A DNA stretch of 64,000 nt from an uncultured Pelagibacteraceae bacterium. GTDB lineage: Bacteria; Pseudomonadota; Alphaproteobacteria; Pelagibacterales; Pelagibacteraceae. A program made the position numbers and the translations under genes. The notes under the pieces were generated by a model. It worked only from the letters and a program-made list of their open reading frames with translations. It searched no databases and was not told the origin of the DNA. Below, piece by piece: positions 33,350-42,584 of this stretch (the stretch's first letter is position 1; each line of letters begins with the position of its first letter). The stretch is from positions 186,001 through 250,000 of the forward strand of contig CACOLA010000001.1 in the NCBI GenBank assembly GCA_902627935.1, read 5' to 3'.

Positions 33350-34347
33350 ACTTTATTAATTAATCTTATCCATGATTTAACAATCAAGTTTAAACTATAT
33401 TCTTTTGATTTATTAAATGAGTTAATTATTATTTTTTTATTAATTTTTTCGTTTGAAATAGAATGAATTTTTTTTGCTAAATCATCATAATCTTTAATAA
33501 TGTAACTATTAAAATTATTTATAGCGTAATCTTTTAAAGCTGTTTTTCCAAAAGTAAGGAGTGGCAAACCACAAGCATTTGCTTCAAGTGCGTTAAGACA
33601 AAAAGTTTCATCGTATCCTAAACATATCATACCTAAAGATTTGGAATAAATTTTCTTTAATTCATTTTTTTTTATTCTTCCAAAAAAATAAATATTCTTA
33701 TTATTTAAATATTTTGTTTCACTCTTATATTTGTTTTTATCTATACCATATATATAAAATTTTAATTTAGGATTGTCAGGATAAACTTTATTGATCCACA
33801 TTTGAATGGTTTCATTTAAACCTATATTTCTTTGGACAGACCATACTATTATTTTTTTACGATTATAATTTAATTTTTTAATTTGAAAATTTCTTGATAA
33901 AAAATTTTTTATCACTGTTCTTTTATTAAAAAGATATAATTTTGAGGTTATATTTTTTAAATAATGGCTTACAAAAACGACAGTGATTTTATTTCTCATA
34001 ATTGAAAAAAATTTATTTTTTCTTAAAGATTTTTCAATTGATAAAGTATTATGCATCCATAATATTTTTTTTGATAATTTAAATTTATCAAAAATATTTG
34101 AGTCATTTGAACTTATTATTACATCAAATTTTATATCACTTTTATTACTAAGAATTTTTTTTATTGGTATATTTGTAAGATTTTTTTTTTTAATTTCTTT
34201 ATTACAATAAGTAGCTAAAAATATTTTAAGATTTTTTTTAGCAAGTTCTTTACATAAATCTATATTTAAACTCTCGATACCACCTAAAGATGATACATTT
34301 TTTGAATTAAGATTAAATTTAAATGGACAATAAAATAAGATATTCAT
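33346..34347 (-). CDS. Glycosyltransferase family 4-like protein
   Basis: 333 residues, GT-B fold. SSLGGIESLNIDLCKELAKKNLKIFLAT near the N-terminus is the GGxE acceptor loop; the nucleotide-sugar side shows FYIYGIDK, IYFFGRIKKNELKKIYSKSLGMICLGYDETFCLNALEANACGLP, where ETFCLNALEA gives the EX7E motif. No membrane segment. Substrate unknown. Overlaps both neighbours (four and one base) in the cluster. Confidence 0.82.
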   Translation of the reverse strand: MNILFYCPFKFNLNSKNVSSLGGIESLNIDLCKELAKKNLKIFLATYCNKEIKKKNLTNIPIKKILSNKSDIKFDVIISSNDSNIFDKFKLSKKILWMHNTLSIEKSLRKNKFFSIMRNKITVVFVSHYLKNITSKLYLFNKRTVIKNFLSRNFQIKKLNYNRKKIIVWSVQRNIGLNETIQMWINKVYPDNPKLKFYIYGIDKNKYKSETKYLNNKNIYFFGRIKKNELKKIYSKSLGMICLGYDETFCLNALEANACGLPLLTFGKTALKDYAINNFNSYIIKDYDDLAKKIHSISNEKINKKIIINSFNKSKEYSLNLIVKSWIRLINKV

Positions 34348-35228
34348 TATAATTTTACTGATGAGAAAATTTTATAATAATAATATAGAAATTTATCTTT
34401 AATTAGATCTATATAAAATATTAAGTTTTTTTTTGGTTCATTAAGATTTTCGTTGTGCATAAAGTGAGATTTTAAATAATGTTTTTTAAAAAATTTTATA
34501 GAACATCCCCATTTTAATAAAAAAATCTTATTAGCAGTAGATCCTTGATTCTTTTTAAAAAAAGATTTTTGATTTTTGTGTATAGTAATGGATCCAAAGT
34601 GATAAACTCTAGATTTACTTAGACATTTGAAAATTCTTACACCCGCTTTCCATAATTTCATGTTTAAGTCTGGATCAGAACCCATGCCTGGTGAAAATTC
34701 TTCACTAAAACCCCCTACTTCATCCCAAAGATCTTTATGAATTAAATGAGGTGCCCAAGTAGAGCCTTGAAAATCATCGTGTTTTAAATTTTTATAATTT
34801 TGTAATAGGTATTTTTCATTAAAATTAGCGACTGTATCACCAGCATTAAGATTTAAGTGTCCATTAAGTTTTGGATCACCATTTATCATTATACTTGATA
34901 AATAAAACTTATTTGTTTTTAATAATTTAGCTTCCTCTATTAAGAATAAATCCCATTTAGGCAAAAAATACATATCATCATGAGCATACAATATATATTT
35001 AAAAGAACTAAGTTTACTAATTTTATTGCAACCAATACAGAGACCATCATTAATAGGTGAGTGTGTGAATTTTAATTTTTTTTCTTTTATAAATTCAATT
35101 GTGCCATCGGAACCTTCATTAATATGAATTAATATTTCATTTTTGTAATGAGAATTTTTTTGCAAGCTATCTATGCAAAGAGAAAGATATTCTAGATTAT
35201 TAAATGATGGTATTATTATAGATATCAT
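34347..35228 (-). CDS. Glycosyltransferase family 2
   Basis: 293 residues. SIIIPSFNNLEYLSLCIDSL (3-22), the NEGSDGTIEFIKE donor site (37-49), NDGLCIGCNKI and the metal motif HDD (83-85) show a GT-A transferase. GFSEEFSPGMGSDPDLNMKLWKAGVRIFKC carries the acceptor-side motif. No C-terminal membrane helix is obvious. Substrate cannot be inferred. Overlaps the FkbM methyltransferase gene by four bases. Confidence 0.85.
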   Translation of the reverse strand: MISIIIPSFNNLEYLSLCIDSLQKNSHYKNEILIHINEGSDGTIEFIKEKKLKFTHSPINDGLCIGCNKISKLSSFKYILYAHDDMYFLPKWDLFLIEEAKLLKTNKFYLSSIMINGDPKLNGHLNLNAGDTVANFNEKYLLQNYKNLKHDDFQGSTWAPHLIHKDLWDEVGGFSEEFSPGMGSDPDLNMKLWKAGVRIFKCLSKSRVYHFGSITIHKNQKSFFKKNQGSTANKIFLLKWGCSIKFFKKHYLKSHFMHNENLNEPKKNLIFYIDLIKDKFLYYYYKIFSSVKL

Positions 35229-35977
35229 TTTTTAGTATTAAAATGATTTGAAACAAAAATCAAATCATCATGAATCCAATTTGCTAACTTATATTTTTTT
35301 TTGATTAAAAATTTATAGATATTTGATTTTTGAATATTTTCAATTTTTTGTTGGTAAAAAAAATTTATTTTTTTGTCAATCAATTCTACTGCAATTATTT
35401 TAGGTTTATATCTATTAAAATCTAAACCCTTTAATACACTTAATTCATTTCCTTCAACATCTATGGTTAAAAAATCAATTTCTTTGAAGTTAAGTTTCGA
35501 ATATTTTAAAATATTATCTAGTGTATTTGTATTAATCTTTTTAATTTTTCTTGCCCCCTTCCCGCTTTTTTTATCTATAGTATTTTTTGGTGCTCGATTA
35601 TGAAAAAAATATAGATCTGAAATACCTTTTTTGTCGGATAGAGCTATCTTATAATTGTCATCTTTTGGTCTAAAATAATTAAACATTTCAATGGAGCTAA
35701 AATCTAAATCAATATTAATTCCTGACCAACCACGCTTATGAAGCATATAAGTATTATTATTAATTAAAGGATGGTGACAACCAACGTCAACATAGATACC
35801 TTTTTTTTTATTCCTAAACATACTATTAACGATTATGTCTAATCCCCAGTTAGCGTTAATAATTCTTGGTTTTAATTTAGATTTTAAAAGTTGAAAATTA
35901 TAATATAAAAACTTAAACGTATTAAAACTATTAGAGTATAAAAATTTTTCTTTGATCTTTTCCTCAATTTTCATCAA
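35225..35977 (-). CDS. FkbM family methyltransferase
   Basis: 250-residue SAM-dependent methyltransferase. Motif I is IYVDVGCHHP (61-70) and the family-defining IDFLTIDVEGNELSVLKGL lies at about 167-185. FkbM proteins in glycosyltransferase clusters usually O-methylate sugars of surface glycans; that role here is inference. The two Met codons at the start (MMKIEE) leave a one-codon ambiguity. Overlaps neighbours on both sides by four bases. Confidence 0.87.
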   Translation of the reverse strand: MMKIEEKIKEKFLYSNSFNTFKFLYYNFQLLKSKLKPRIINANWGLDIIVNSMFRNKKKGIYVDVGCHHPLINNNTYMLHKRGWSGINIDLDFSSIEMFNYFRPKDDNYKIALSDKKGISDLYFFHNRAPKNTIDKKSGKGARKIKKINTNTLDNILKYSKLNFKEIDFLTIDVEGNELSVLKGLDFNRYKPKIIAVELIDKKINFFYQQKIENIQKSNIYKFLIKKKYKLANWIHDDLIFVSNHFNTKK

Positions 35978-38100
35978 TAAAGTTTTGTAGGATTTCCAGT
36001 AGACTTATCTAAAATATATTGAGTTATCTTTAGCTCATTAAATAGTTTGAAATATTTAATTTTTCCTTTTTTAGCTATAGAGATCCTTGATTTACTATTA
36101 TCTTTATAAAATTTTATTTTTTCTGAAAGATCATCAATATTTTCATATAATACAATTTCATGTTTATTGAATATATCACCAAGCTCTGTTTTTTTGTCTA
36201 TAAATGTTAATAAGCCATTACCAATTAAAGACGCTATTCGGTTGCTAGAGTAATATTTTGTAGGTAGCCCTCTACTCAAGTTTAAACCCATTTTGGAATT
36301 AACTAAAGCTTTATAAAATTGATTCCCCCAAATTGGTTCCTTGTTCTTAATACCATAGAAATCATAATTTATTCCATTAAGTTTACTAGTAAGTTTATTT
36401 AAAAAAATTAATCTATCATCTATTTTGCCTTTTTTGAGTTTAGCCCTATTTACACCATGACTCATGGCATAAAATAAATCCATTGCTGGATTTGATTTAT
36501 AAACGTCAAAACATTCTATATTTTTATCAACTGGAACAAAGAAAAAATGTAAATTATCTATCTTTATATTTTGTTTTCTTAGAACTGAGGGATCGGTAGT
36601 AATAAAATTATGATCGACTATTTGACTATACAATTTAATATTTTCAATATTTTTTTTTGAATAATCCAAGCTAGGCATCACAGGATCTTCATTCCATTGA
36701 GAAATTATAAGATTTTTATTATTGTTTTTGATTATATCTAAAGTTTCAAAGTCAATATTAGTGGTGTGTCCAAAAATGAAAAAATCGGGGTTGTAATTTT
36801 TGAAAGTTTTAACTAAATAATTTTGAAAATGACTATTATTATTGCTCAATGAAAAAGATCTATTTTGTTTTAAAAAATCTCTATCACTTATATCAAGTAC
36901 GTCATGACCATTTCTAATAAAACCATTTGTAAATTTTTTTCCTATTGAAATATTGTAAAGACGATGATTAAGCTTTTGTCCTATATTGTATAAATTTATT
37001 ATTCTAAATTTATTTTTTATATAGCTTAGGTTAAAATTATGAATTAATTTTGACCTAATTTCATCGATTAATTTAGCATTATTTTTAATTGTATGTTTTA
37101 CATTATTAAAACCTAAAATTTGTAGTTTTTTTCTAATTTTCTTGTTTGTTATCAAAAGTTTTATCTTTTTAAATAATTCCTCTGAATTTAAAGTTTTAAG
37201 GATTATAGAGTGATCAGTCGTTTCTGGCAGGCCACCGCGATTAGAAATTATTGTAGCACAAGCTCTTGATGAAGATTCTAATGCTGTTCTACCAAAGGGC
37301 TCTTCCCATCTTGAGGGAACTACTGCAATTTCAGATTTATTCAAAAAATTTAATACATTCGTATGTTTTAGAAACCCTAATTCAAAATGTCTTTTATGAT
37401 TTATGTATGGTCGATCTCTACTTTCATCACCTATTGAATAAGCATTCCAATTTTTGTATTTATCTAATATTTTAATTATTGCCTCTGCGTAAATATCATA
37501 TCCTTTTGATTTGTTTAATTTACCAATAAATACAATATTATTTTTCTTTTTTTCAATTTTTTTACATTTGTGGATACTTGGATATACAATTTCTGTTTTA
37601 TTAATTAGTTTTTCATCAATATCTTTAAAAAATTGATTTTGAGTCCATTTACTTACAAATATTATCTTATCTACATTATCTAACAAAAATAATCTTTCAT
37701 TTATAGATTTTGAACCTTTCATTGTTAAAGGATCATTATGAAAATATAATATAAATTTTTCAGAAAGTGTTTTTTTTAAAATTCTAAATACCATAGGCCT
37801 GTTATGAATTTCAATAATATCAAAACTTTGATTATTAATTTTTTTTATAAAATTTTCACAATATTCTTTTGTTGTACTTTTAAATTTAGATTTTTTGTTT
37901 GAGATAGAAATATTTATATAATTTTTTGTTAAAAAATCTTTTTTATTAGTGTTGCCAAATATAAAATTTACATTTTTAAAGTTTGAAAATTTATAAAAAT
38001 CTGCCACCCAAATTGCTGCTGCTTGAGCTTTTGAGAATGTATAGTTTTCCTTATATGGTAATATTGTAGCTATCCTAATATTTATATTTTTTAAAGTCAT
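35974..38100 (-). CDS. Two-domain glycosyltransferase (GT4 domain fused to a CgeB-like GT domain)
   Basis: 708 residues. Residues 1 to about 350 form a GT-B/GT4 transferase: KAQAAAIWVADFYKF, IVFIGKLNKSKGYDIYAEAI and SRWEEPFGRTALESSSRACA (the EX7E motif) followed by NRGGLPE. From about 365 to 708 a second GT-B-like part begins with LYNIGQKLNHRLYNISIGKK and ends with YSSNRIASLIGNGLLTFIDKKTELGDIF, the pattern of CgeB/Glyco_trans_1_2 proteins. Two successive sugar transfers by one protein are plausible. Its start overlaps the GIY-YIG gene by 26 bp. Confidence 0.82.
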   Translation of the reverse strand: MTLKNINIRIATILPYKENYTFSKAQAAAIWVADFYKFSNFKNVNFIFGNTNKKDFLTKNYINISISNKKSKFKSTTKEYCENFIKKINNQSFDIIEIHNRPMVFRILKKTLSEKFILYFHNDPLTMKGSKSINERLFLLDNVDKIIFVSKWTQNQFFKDIDEKLINKTEIVYPSIHKCKKIEKKKNNIVFIGKLNKSKGYDIYAEAIIKILDKYKNWNAYSIGDESRDRPYINHKRHFELGFLKHTNVLNFLNKSEIAVVPSRWEEPFGRTALESSSRACATIISNRGGLPETTDHSIILKTLNSEELFKKIKLLITNKKIRKKLQILGFNNVKHTIKNNAKLIDEIRSKLIHNFNLSYIKNKFRIINLYNIGQKLNHRLYNISIGKKFTNGFIRNGHDVLDISDRDFLKQNRSFSLSNNNSHFQNYLVKTFKNYNPDFFIFGHTTNIDFETLDIIKNNNKNLIISQWNEDPVMPSLDYSKKNIENIKLYSQIVDHNFITTDPSVLRKQNIKIDNLHFFFVPVDKNIECFDVYKSNPAMDLFYAMSHGVNRAKLKKGKIDDRLIFLNKLTSKLNGINYDFYGIKNKEPIWGNQFYKALVNSKMGLNLSRGLPTKYYSSNRIASLIGNGLLTFIDKKTELGDIFNKHEIVLYENIDDLSEKIKFYKDNSKSRISIAKKGKIKYFKLFNELKITQYILDKSTGNPTKLY

Positions 38101-38338
38101 TTAATATTGATGCTCTTAGTTTTCTGTCTTTTTTTAAAGTATGCTCATATGATAAGGCCTTATTTTTATATATAAATCTTTTTTTAAATATAACTATCCA
38201 TTTATAACCTTTTGTGGATTTTGCACCTTTGTTATTATTGTGCTTTGCTAGTCTTTTGGATATGTTATTTGTAAAACCAACATAAGTTTTTGATTTAATC
38301 CTATCAATATTTTTAAGCATATAGACGAAATAAACCAT
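38075..38338 (-). CDS. GIY-YIG nuclease domain protein (UPF0213/YhbQ-like)
   Basis: 87 residues: YFVYMLKN, TYVGFTNNISKRLAKHN (about 18-34) and SYEHTLKKDRKLRASIL correspond to the GIY, YIG and Glu-containing motifs of single-domain GIY-YIG proteins, although GIY/YIG read VYM/YVG here. Biological role of this group is unclear. It starts seven bases from the 3' end of tRNA-Glu and is first in the glycosyltransferase run, so the tRNA promoter may drive the run. Confidence 0.82.
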   Translation of the reverse strand: MVYFVYMLKNIDRIKSKTYVGFTNNISKRLAKHNNNKGAKSTKGYKWIVIFKKRFIYKNKALSYEHTLKKDRKLRASILNDFKKYKY

Positions 38339-38344
38339 AGATTT

Positions 38345-38419
38345 TGGCGGTCCCTAGGGGAATCGAACCCCTCTTTCGAGGATGAAAACCACGTGTCCTA
38401 ACCGATAGACGAAGGGACC
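38345..38419 (-). tRNA. tRNA-Glu (UUC)
   Basis: Cloverleaf read on the minus strand: acceptor GGTCCCT/AGGGACC, D-arm GTCT...AGGAC, anticodon loop TTTTCAT (anticodon TTC), T-arm GAGGGGTTCGATTCCCCT, and an encoded CCA. The anticodon stem CGTGG/CCTCG has a central T-T mismatch. Its 3' end faces the glycosyltransferase cluster. Confidence 0.95.
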
Positions 38420-38470
38420 ATTTTGAAATCTTTTATTTGAAAAATATTTATTAATCAAGTACTTAAAAAA

Positions 38471-40165
38471 TCACAATATCAAATCTTTAATTATCAATTG
38501 AAGAGTTTTTTTATTATTCCAATAATTTTCATTAATTTGGCCTATTACATTAATTTTTTTTTTATAATTTAATAAATATTTTCCAATTTCAGAATCAACT
38601 GAATTAAATGCTATTGAGTTTATTCTTATATTCGAGTTTGATTTTAGAAAACATGAAATATGTTTTTTTTTTAAAATAATACTTTTAATTATTCTTAAAT
38701 CTCTCAAAAGAAATATTGGTAACAGATTTCCATTTCCAAATGGCTCTAACTTTTTTATATCATTATAAAAATTTTTATTAAATGCAGAAGGAGAAACTTC
38801 AGAATCATAAAATAATTCATTAATTAAAGTGTTATTTTTTTTTAAAAAATCATTTTTGATAAGTTCCTTAAATCTATTTAAGTTCTCCTTTTTTAAAGAA
38901 AAACCAGCAGCCATATTATGACCACCACCATTTAGTAATAAATTTTTATTTATTAATCTTTTAATAGCTTTGCCAATATTATATTCTTCAATTGACCTTG
39001 CAGATCCTTTTAAAATATTATTAGATTTTGTTATTACAATAGATGGTTTATTATAAAAATCTTTTAATCTTGAAGCGATAATACCTATTAGTCCTTCACT
39101 AATATTTGGATCATAATAAATTATAATTTCTTTGTTATCTTTTTCTAATTTATGAAAATTTATATCTTTTAAAATATTATCCTCAATAACTTTTCGTTTA
39201 TTATTTAGATCAATTAATTCTAAAGATTTTTGATTTATAATTTTATTATCTTTACAAGATAATAATTCTGTTGCATACATAGATTTACCAAGTCTACCTC
39301 CTGAATTTAGTATTGGACCGATTAAAAAAGCTAAATCATTAATATTGATTTTATTTTTTTTATTATTCAATTTACATAATTCATCTATAACCATGTTATC
39401 GCTAATTTTAAATTTATTAAGCGCTGCATATGTTATTAATCTATTTAATTTTCTTAAAGGCATTACATCACAAACTGAAGCCAGAAGAACATATATAAGA
39501 TATTTACTTAGATCTATCTTACATTTAATTTTTTTTGATAACATGTCTAAAAAAAAATAAGTTAATGATGTTGCACAAAGGTAATCATATTCTATGTAAC
39601 CATTATCTTTTTTAGGATTTATGATAAAGTTTGCTTTAGGGTATGGTTTATCTATTTCGTGATGATCTATAACTAATGATTTTACATTTTTTTTATTAAG
39701 AAAATTTATTGCCTCCTCACTTGTTGACCCACAATCGACCATAATTATTAATTTTGGATCTTCTAAAATTAATTTTTCAAACAATTTTTTACTGGCACCA
39801 TAACCATCTTTAAATCTGTCAGGAATGTAATAAAAATAGGGATACTTTAATTCTTTGAGAAAAAGATTAAATAAAGAAGTAGCTGCTGAACCATCGACGT
39901 CATAATCACCTAAAATGCATATTTTTTCTCCTTTTTTTATTGTTTTTTCTACTAGCTCAACAGAATTTATAAAATCTAAGTTTTTTTGAAAAATATTGCG
40001 TAACTTCAAATTATTATTTATTAAATGTATTTCATATTCATCAAAATCTCTCGAGACTATTAATTTAGAAACTATTTTTGAAAATTTATAATCTTGTTGT
40101 ACTTTTTCTACTAATTTTAAGTTAACTTTTTTTTCTTTCCATTTTCTTTTGGAAACTGAGATCAT
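38471..40165 (-). CDS. recJ: Single-stranded-DNA-specific exonuclease RecJ
   Basis: 5'-3' exonuclease of recombination and mismatch repair. DHH-family motifs are complete: GDYDVDG (86-92), VDCGS (143-147), IDHHEIDKPY (166-175), then GGRLGKS, and a DHHA1 domain with NGGGHNMAAGFS near residue 420. 564 residues, normal length. It lies two genes downstream of no hom here; in many alphaproteobacteria hom, glpX and recJ are adjacent, whereas in this window glpX-recJ are together and hom is 11 kb away. Confidence 0.95.
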   Translation of the reverse strand: MISVSKRKWKEKKVNLKLVEKVQQDYKFSKIVSKLIVSRDFDEYEIHLINNNLKLRNIFQKNLDFINSVELVEKTIKKGEKICILGDYDVDGSAATSLFNLFLKELKYPYFYYIPDRFKDGYGASKKLFEKLILEDPKLIIMVDCGSTSEEAINFLNKKNVKSLVIDHHEIDKPYPKANFIINPKKDNGYIEYDYLCATSLTYFFLDMLSKKIKCKIDLSKYLIYVLLASVCDVMPLRKLNRLITYAALNKFKISDNMVIDELCKLNNKKNKININDLAFLIGPILNSGGRLGKSMYATELLSCKDNKIINQKSLELIDLNNKRKVIEDNILKDINFHKLEKDNKEIIIYYDPNISEGLIGIIASRLKDFYNKPSIVITKSNNILKGSARSIEEYNIGKAIKRLINKNLLLNGGGHNMAAGFSLKKENLNRFKELIKNDFLKKNNTLINELFYDSEVSPSAFNKNFYNDIKKLEPFGNGNLLPIFLLRDLRIIKSIILKKKHISCFLKSNSNIRINSIAFNSVDSEIGKYLLNYKKKINVIGQINENYWNNKKTLQLIIKDLIL

Positions 40166-40171
40166 TTATAA

Positions 40172-41134
40172 TTATCTTGAATTATCAAATTGTATCTGAT
40201 TTTTTTTAATTCCTAAAAATTTATTTCCTTGATTTGTATATGTGACAAGTGTTTCTGTATCAAAGATGTAATCACCTTTTTTCATTACGCCTTTTATATT
40301 CATAGTGTCAGTTATTGCAGTTGCACAAAAAATTGAGTCTCCTTTGATAATTTCATTAATTTCGTATTTCTTGTTAAAATCATTAATACCCATTCGTTTT
40401 GCCTCACTGATATCATTCTCATTATCAAAAATAAATTTTCCTTGAAAATGGCAATTATAAGCATTTAAGGCTGCTGCAGCTAAAACACCTTCAGGACCGC
40501 CACCAATTCCTAAGTAAATATCAACATTATAAGTTGGTTTTGTTACTAAAAGCGCACCAGCTACATCTCCATCAGAAATTAATTTAATCTTTACGTTTAA
40601 GTCTAATAATTCATCAATAATTTTTTTATGCCTAGGTCTATCCAAAATGCATGCAGTTAAATTTGAGGGATTCGTATTTTTAGAATCTGCTAGATTTTCA
40701 ATATTTTTTTTTATTGAATAATCAAGATCAATTAGGCCTTTTTCAACTTTTGCTGTCGCAATTTTATGCATATAGGTTTCTGGTGCTTTAAGCAAATTCC
40801 CTTTTTCAGATACAGCTATAACCGACAATGAACCAGGTAAATTATTAGCAGCAAAATTAGTTCCCTCTAAAGGATCAACAGCAATATCTAATTTAGGACC
40901 ATTTTTTAAACCTAAAATTTCCCCTGTAAACAACATTGGAGCTTCATCTAAACTACCTTCACCTATCACAATTTCACCTGTCATACTGATTTTATTTAGT
41001 TCACTTCTCATGGCATCAACAGCTGCTTGATCTGCTGCAATTTTGTCTTTTTTGCCTACAAAATGATAAGATGCTATAGCAGCTTTAGATGTTACGTTTA
41101 AAAATTGATCAATATATTTTTTGTCTAATGACAT
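40172..41134 (-). CDS. glpX: Fructose-1,6-bisphosphatase class II
   Basis: Hydrolyses fructose 1,6-bisphosphate to fructose 6-phosphate in gluconeogenesis. Lithium-sensitive phosphatase fold with metal-binding GEGSLDEAPML (58-68) and LDIAVDPLEGTNFAA (82-96; Asp83, Asp87, Glu90), and GIGGGPEGVLAAAAL later. 320 residues, the class II length. Starts one base into the SbmA-like gene's stop and is followed by recJ six bases on, so the three are one unit. Confidence 0.95.
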   Translation of the reverse strand: MSLDKKYIDQFLNVTSKAAIASYHFVGKKDKIAADQAAVDAMRSELNKISMTGEIVIGEGSLDEAPMLFTGEILGLKNGPKLDIAVDPLEGTNFAANNLPGSLSVIAVSEKGNLLKAPETYMHKIATAKVEKGLIDLDYSIKKNIENLADSKNTNPSNLTACILDRPRHKKIIDELLDLNVKIKLISDGDVAGALLVTKPTYNVDIYLGIGGGPEGVLAAAALNAYNCHFQGKFIFDNENDISEAKRMGINDFNKKYEINEIIKGDSIFCATAITDTMNIKGVMKKGDYIFDTETLVTYTNQGNKFLGIKKNQIQFDNSR

Positions 41135-42126
41135 TATCTTACGGTTTCAGTAGAAAAATTTTTCTCTAATTTTGACTCGAATTCCCTCAATCTTTTCCAA
41201 ACTGAAATTAATTCAACTATAATTGGCCAACTTCTAACTAAATATTGTAGTGATGTTTCAACACGGCCAAATGCTCTTATAATTTGCTGAACAAAACCAA
41301 GAGTTATTGCACCAGTAACAATTGTTGGTGCCAATGCTAAATACGGAACAATAACCATACCTTGTAAATAACTCCACTTTACGGCATTAAAATAAAGGTA
41401 GTGAAAATACATTTTATAGTGAATCTTTCTAACACCTCCATAGAGATCTGTTATTTTTGCAGGTTGTGCACTTTCTTTAAAATCTTCACCCAATACTAAT
41501 TCTTTTCTATAAGCAGCCTCTTCTTTTTGAATGTCGTATTCAATACCCGGAAGTTTAATTCCTACACTTGCTAGTATTATTGTTCCACCCAATGCTGATA
41601 TAATTGCAACCCAAACTAAAGCGTGGTCAACTTCACCAATCCATGGCAATACAGTAATACTTTTTGATAAACCCCATAAAATTGGTGTAAAAGCAATTAA
41701 TGTCATTACACTTCTTAGTAATTCAGCACCCAATCCTTCCATTATTCTGGCAAATTTAAGTGTATCCTCTTGAACTCTTTGCGAAGCTCCCTCTATAGAA
41801 GAAGCATCACTCCATTTATCATGATAAAAATCAGCCATTGCAGTTCTCCATCTAAAAGTCCAATGGCTTGTAAAATAATCACTAAAAATAACTACTAAAA
41901 TATAAACTGCTGCAATTTTAGCGAATGTAAAAAGATATGCTATAAACTCTTTTTCAGATACAGAATTAGGATTTGTGAGAGCTTTTTGTAAGGTATCATA
42001 AAATTCACCAAACCATTCATTTATTTTAACATCAAGTTGAACCTGGTACCAAGTAGCCATTAAAATTAGTAGAGTTCCGCCTATACTCCATAAATACCAT
42101 CTTTTATCTGTGAAAAATTTAAACAT
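41134..42126 (-). CDS. SbmA/BacA-like peptide transporter family membrane protein
   Basis: 330 residues with about seven membrane segments and no ATPase domain. WFGEFYDTLQKAL (38-50), SHWTFRWRTAMADFYHDKW (about 87-105), EGASQRVQEDTLKFARIMEGLG (about 113-134) and KITDLYGGVRKIHYKMYFHYLYFN are the SbmA/BacA hallmarks (the QR.QED stretch resembles ABC exporters). E. coli SbmA is about 400 residues; this one lacks part of the middle. Family members import peptides by proton symport. The operon position before glpX gives no clue to substrate. Confidence 0.8.
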   Translation of the reverse strand: MFKFFTDKRWYLWSIGGTLLILMATWYQVQLDVKINEWFGEFYDTLQKALTNPNSVSEKEFIAYLFTFAKIAAVYILVVIFSDYFTSHWTFRWRTAMADFYHDKWSDASSIEGASQRVQEDTLKFARIMEGLGAELLRSVMTLIAFTPILWGLSKSITVLPWIGEVDHALVWVAIISALGGTIILASVGIKLPGIEYDIQKEEAAYRKELVLGEDFKESAQPAKITDLYGGVRKIHYKMYFHYLYFNAVKWSYLQGMVIVPYLALAPTIVTGAITLGFVQQIIRAFGRVETSLQYLVRSWPIIVELISVWKRLREFESKLEKNFSTETVR

Positions 42127-42128
42127 TA

Positions 42129-42410
42129 TTATCTTAAAAAGTTATCTGCGTAAGATTTTTTAATCGTTTTTCTTTTTTTAGGCTCTATCAATTCAAAATC
42201 TATCTTTTTCTTTTTTGCATAATTAATTGCTAATTCTTTGGTAGAAAATTCTAATTTAAGTTCAGTATAAGTATCTGATGAGCTTTCCCATCCCATTAAA
42301 GGATTACTTGTTGGGTCTTTTGTTTCATATATTAAAACCCATTTATCTGTTTTACCCATACCAGATTGCATTGGGTTTTTATTAGGAATATATATTTTTG
42401 CTTTTTTCAT
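42129..42410 (-). CDS. Complex I accessory subunit, NDUFS4/NDUFA4-type (ETC complex I subunit)
   Basis: 93-residue soluble protein. KWVLIYETKDPTSNPLMGW (23-41), SSSDTYTELKLEFSTKELAINYAKKKKIDFEL match the conserved region of mitochondrial NDUFS4, an accessory subunit found in alphaproteobacterial complex I near the N-module. It is outside the nuo operon, as is usual in alphaproteobacteria. It lies between tRNA-Pro (five bases) and the SbmA-like gene (two bases). Confidence 0.85.
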   Translation of the reverse strand: MKKAKIYIPNKNPMQSGMGKTDKWVLIYETKDPTSNPLMGWESSSDTYTELKLEFSTKELAINYAKKKKIDFELIEPKKRKTIKKSYADNFLR

Positions 42411-42415
42411 AAAAA

Positions 42416-42492
<77 letters not shown>

Positions 42493-42584
42493 GAAGTTGT
42501 ACTAATACAGTACTTATTAAATATTTCAAAGTATAAAGATTACCAAAATGAGAGAAATTCTAAAAGAATATGATATAAAAAAGT

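Noticed and set aside
38345-38368. tRNA-Glu 3' end as an attachment site for an integrated element
   Set aside because: No direct repeat of the tRNA 3' end was found by eye near the recombinase or in 30.3-32.5 kb, so an att pair cannot be claimed.
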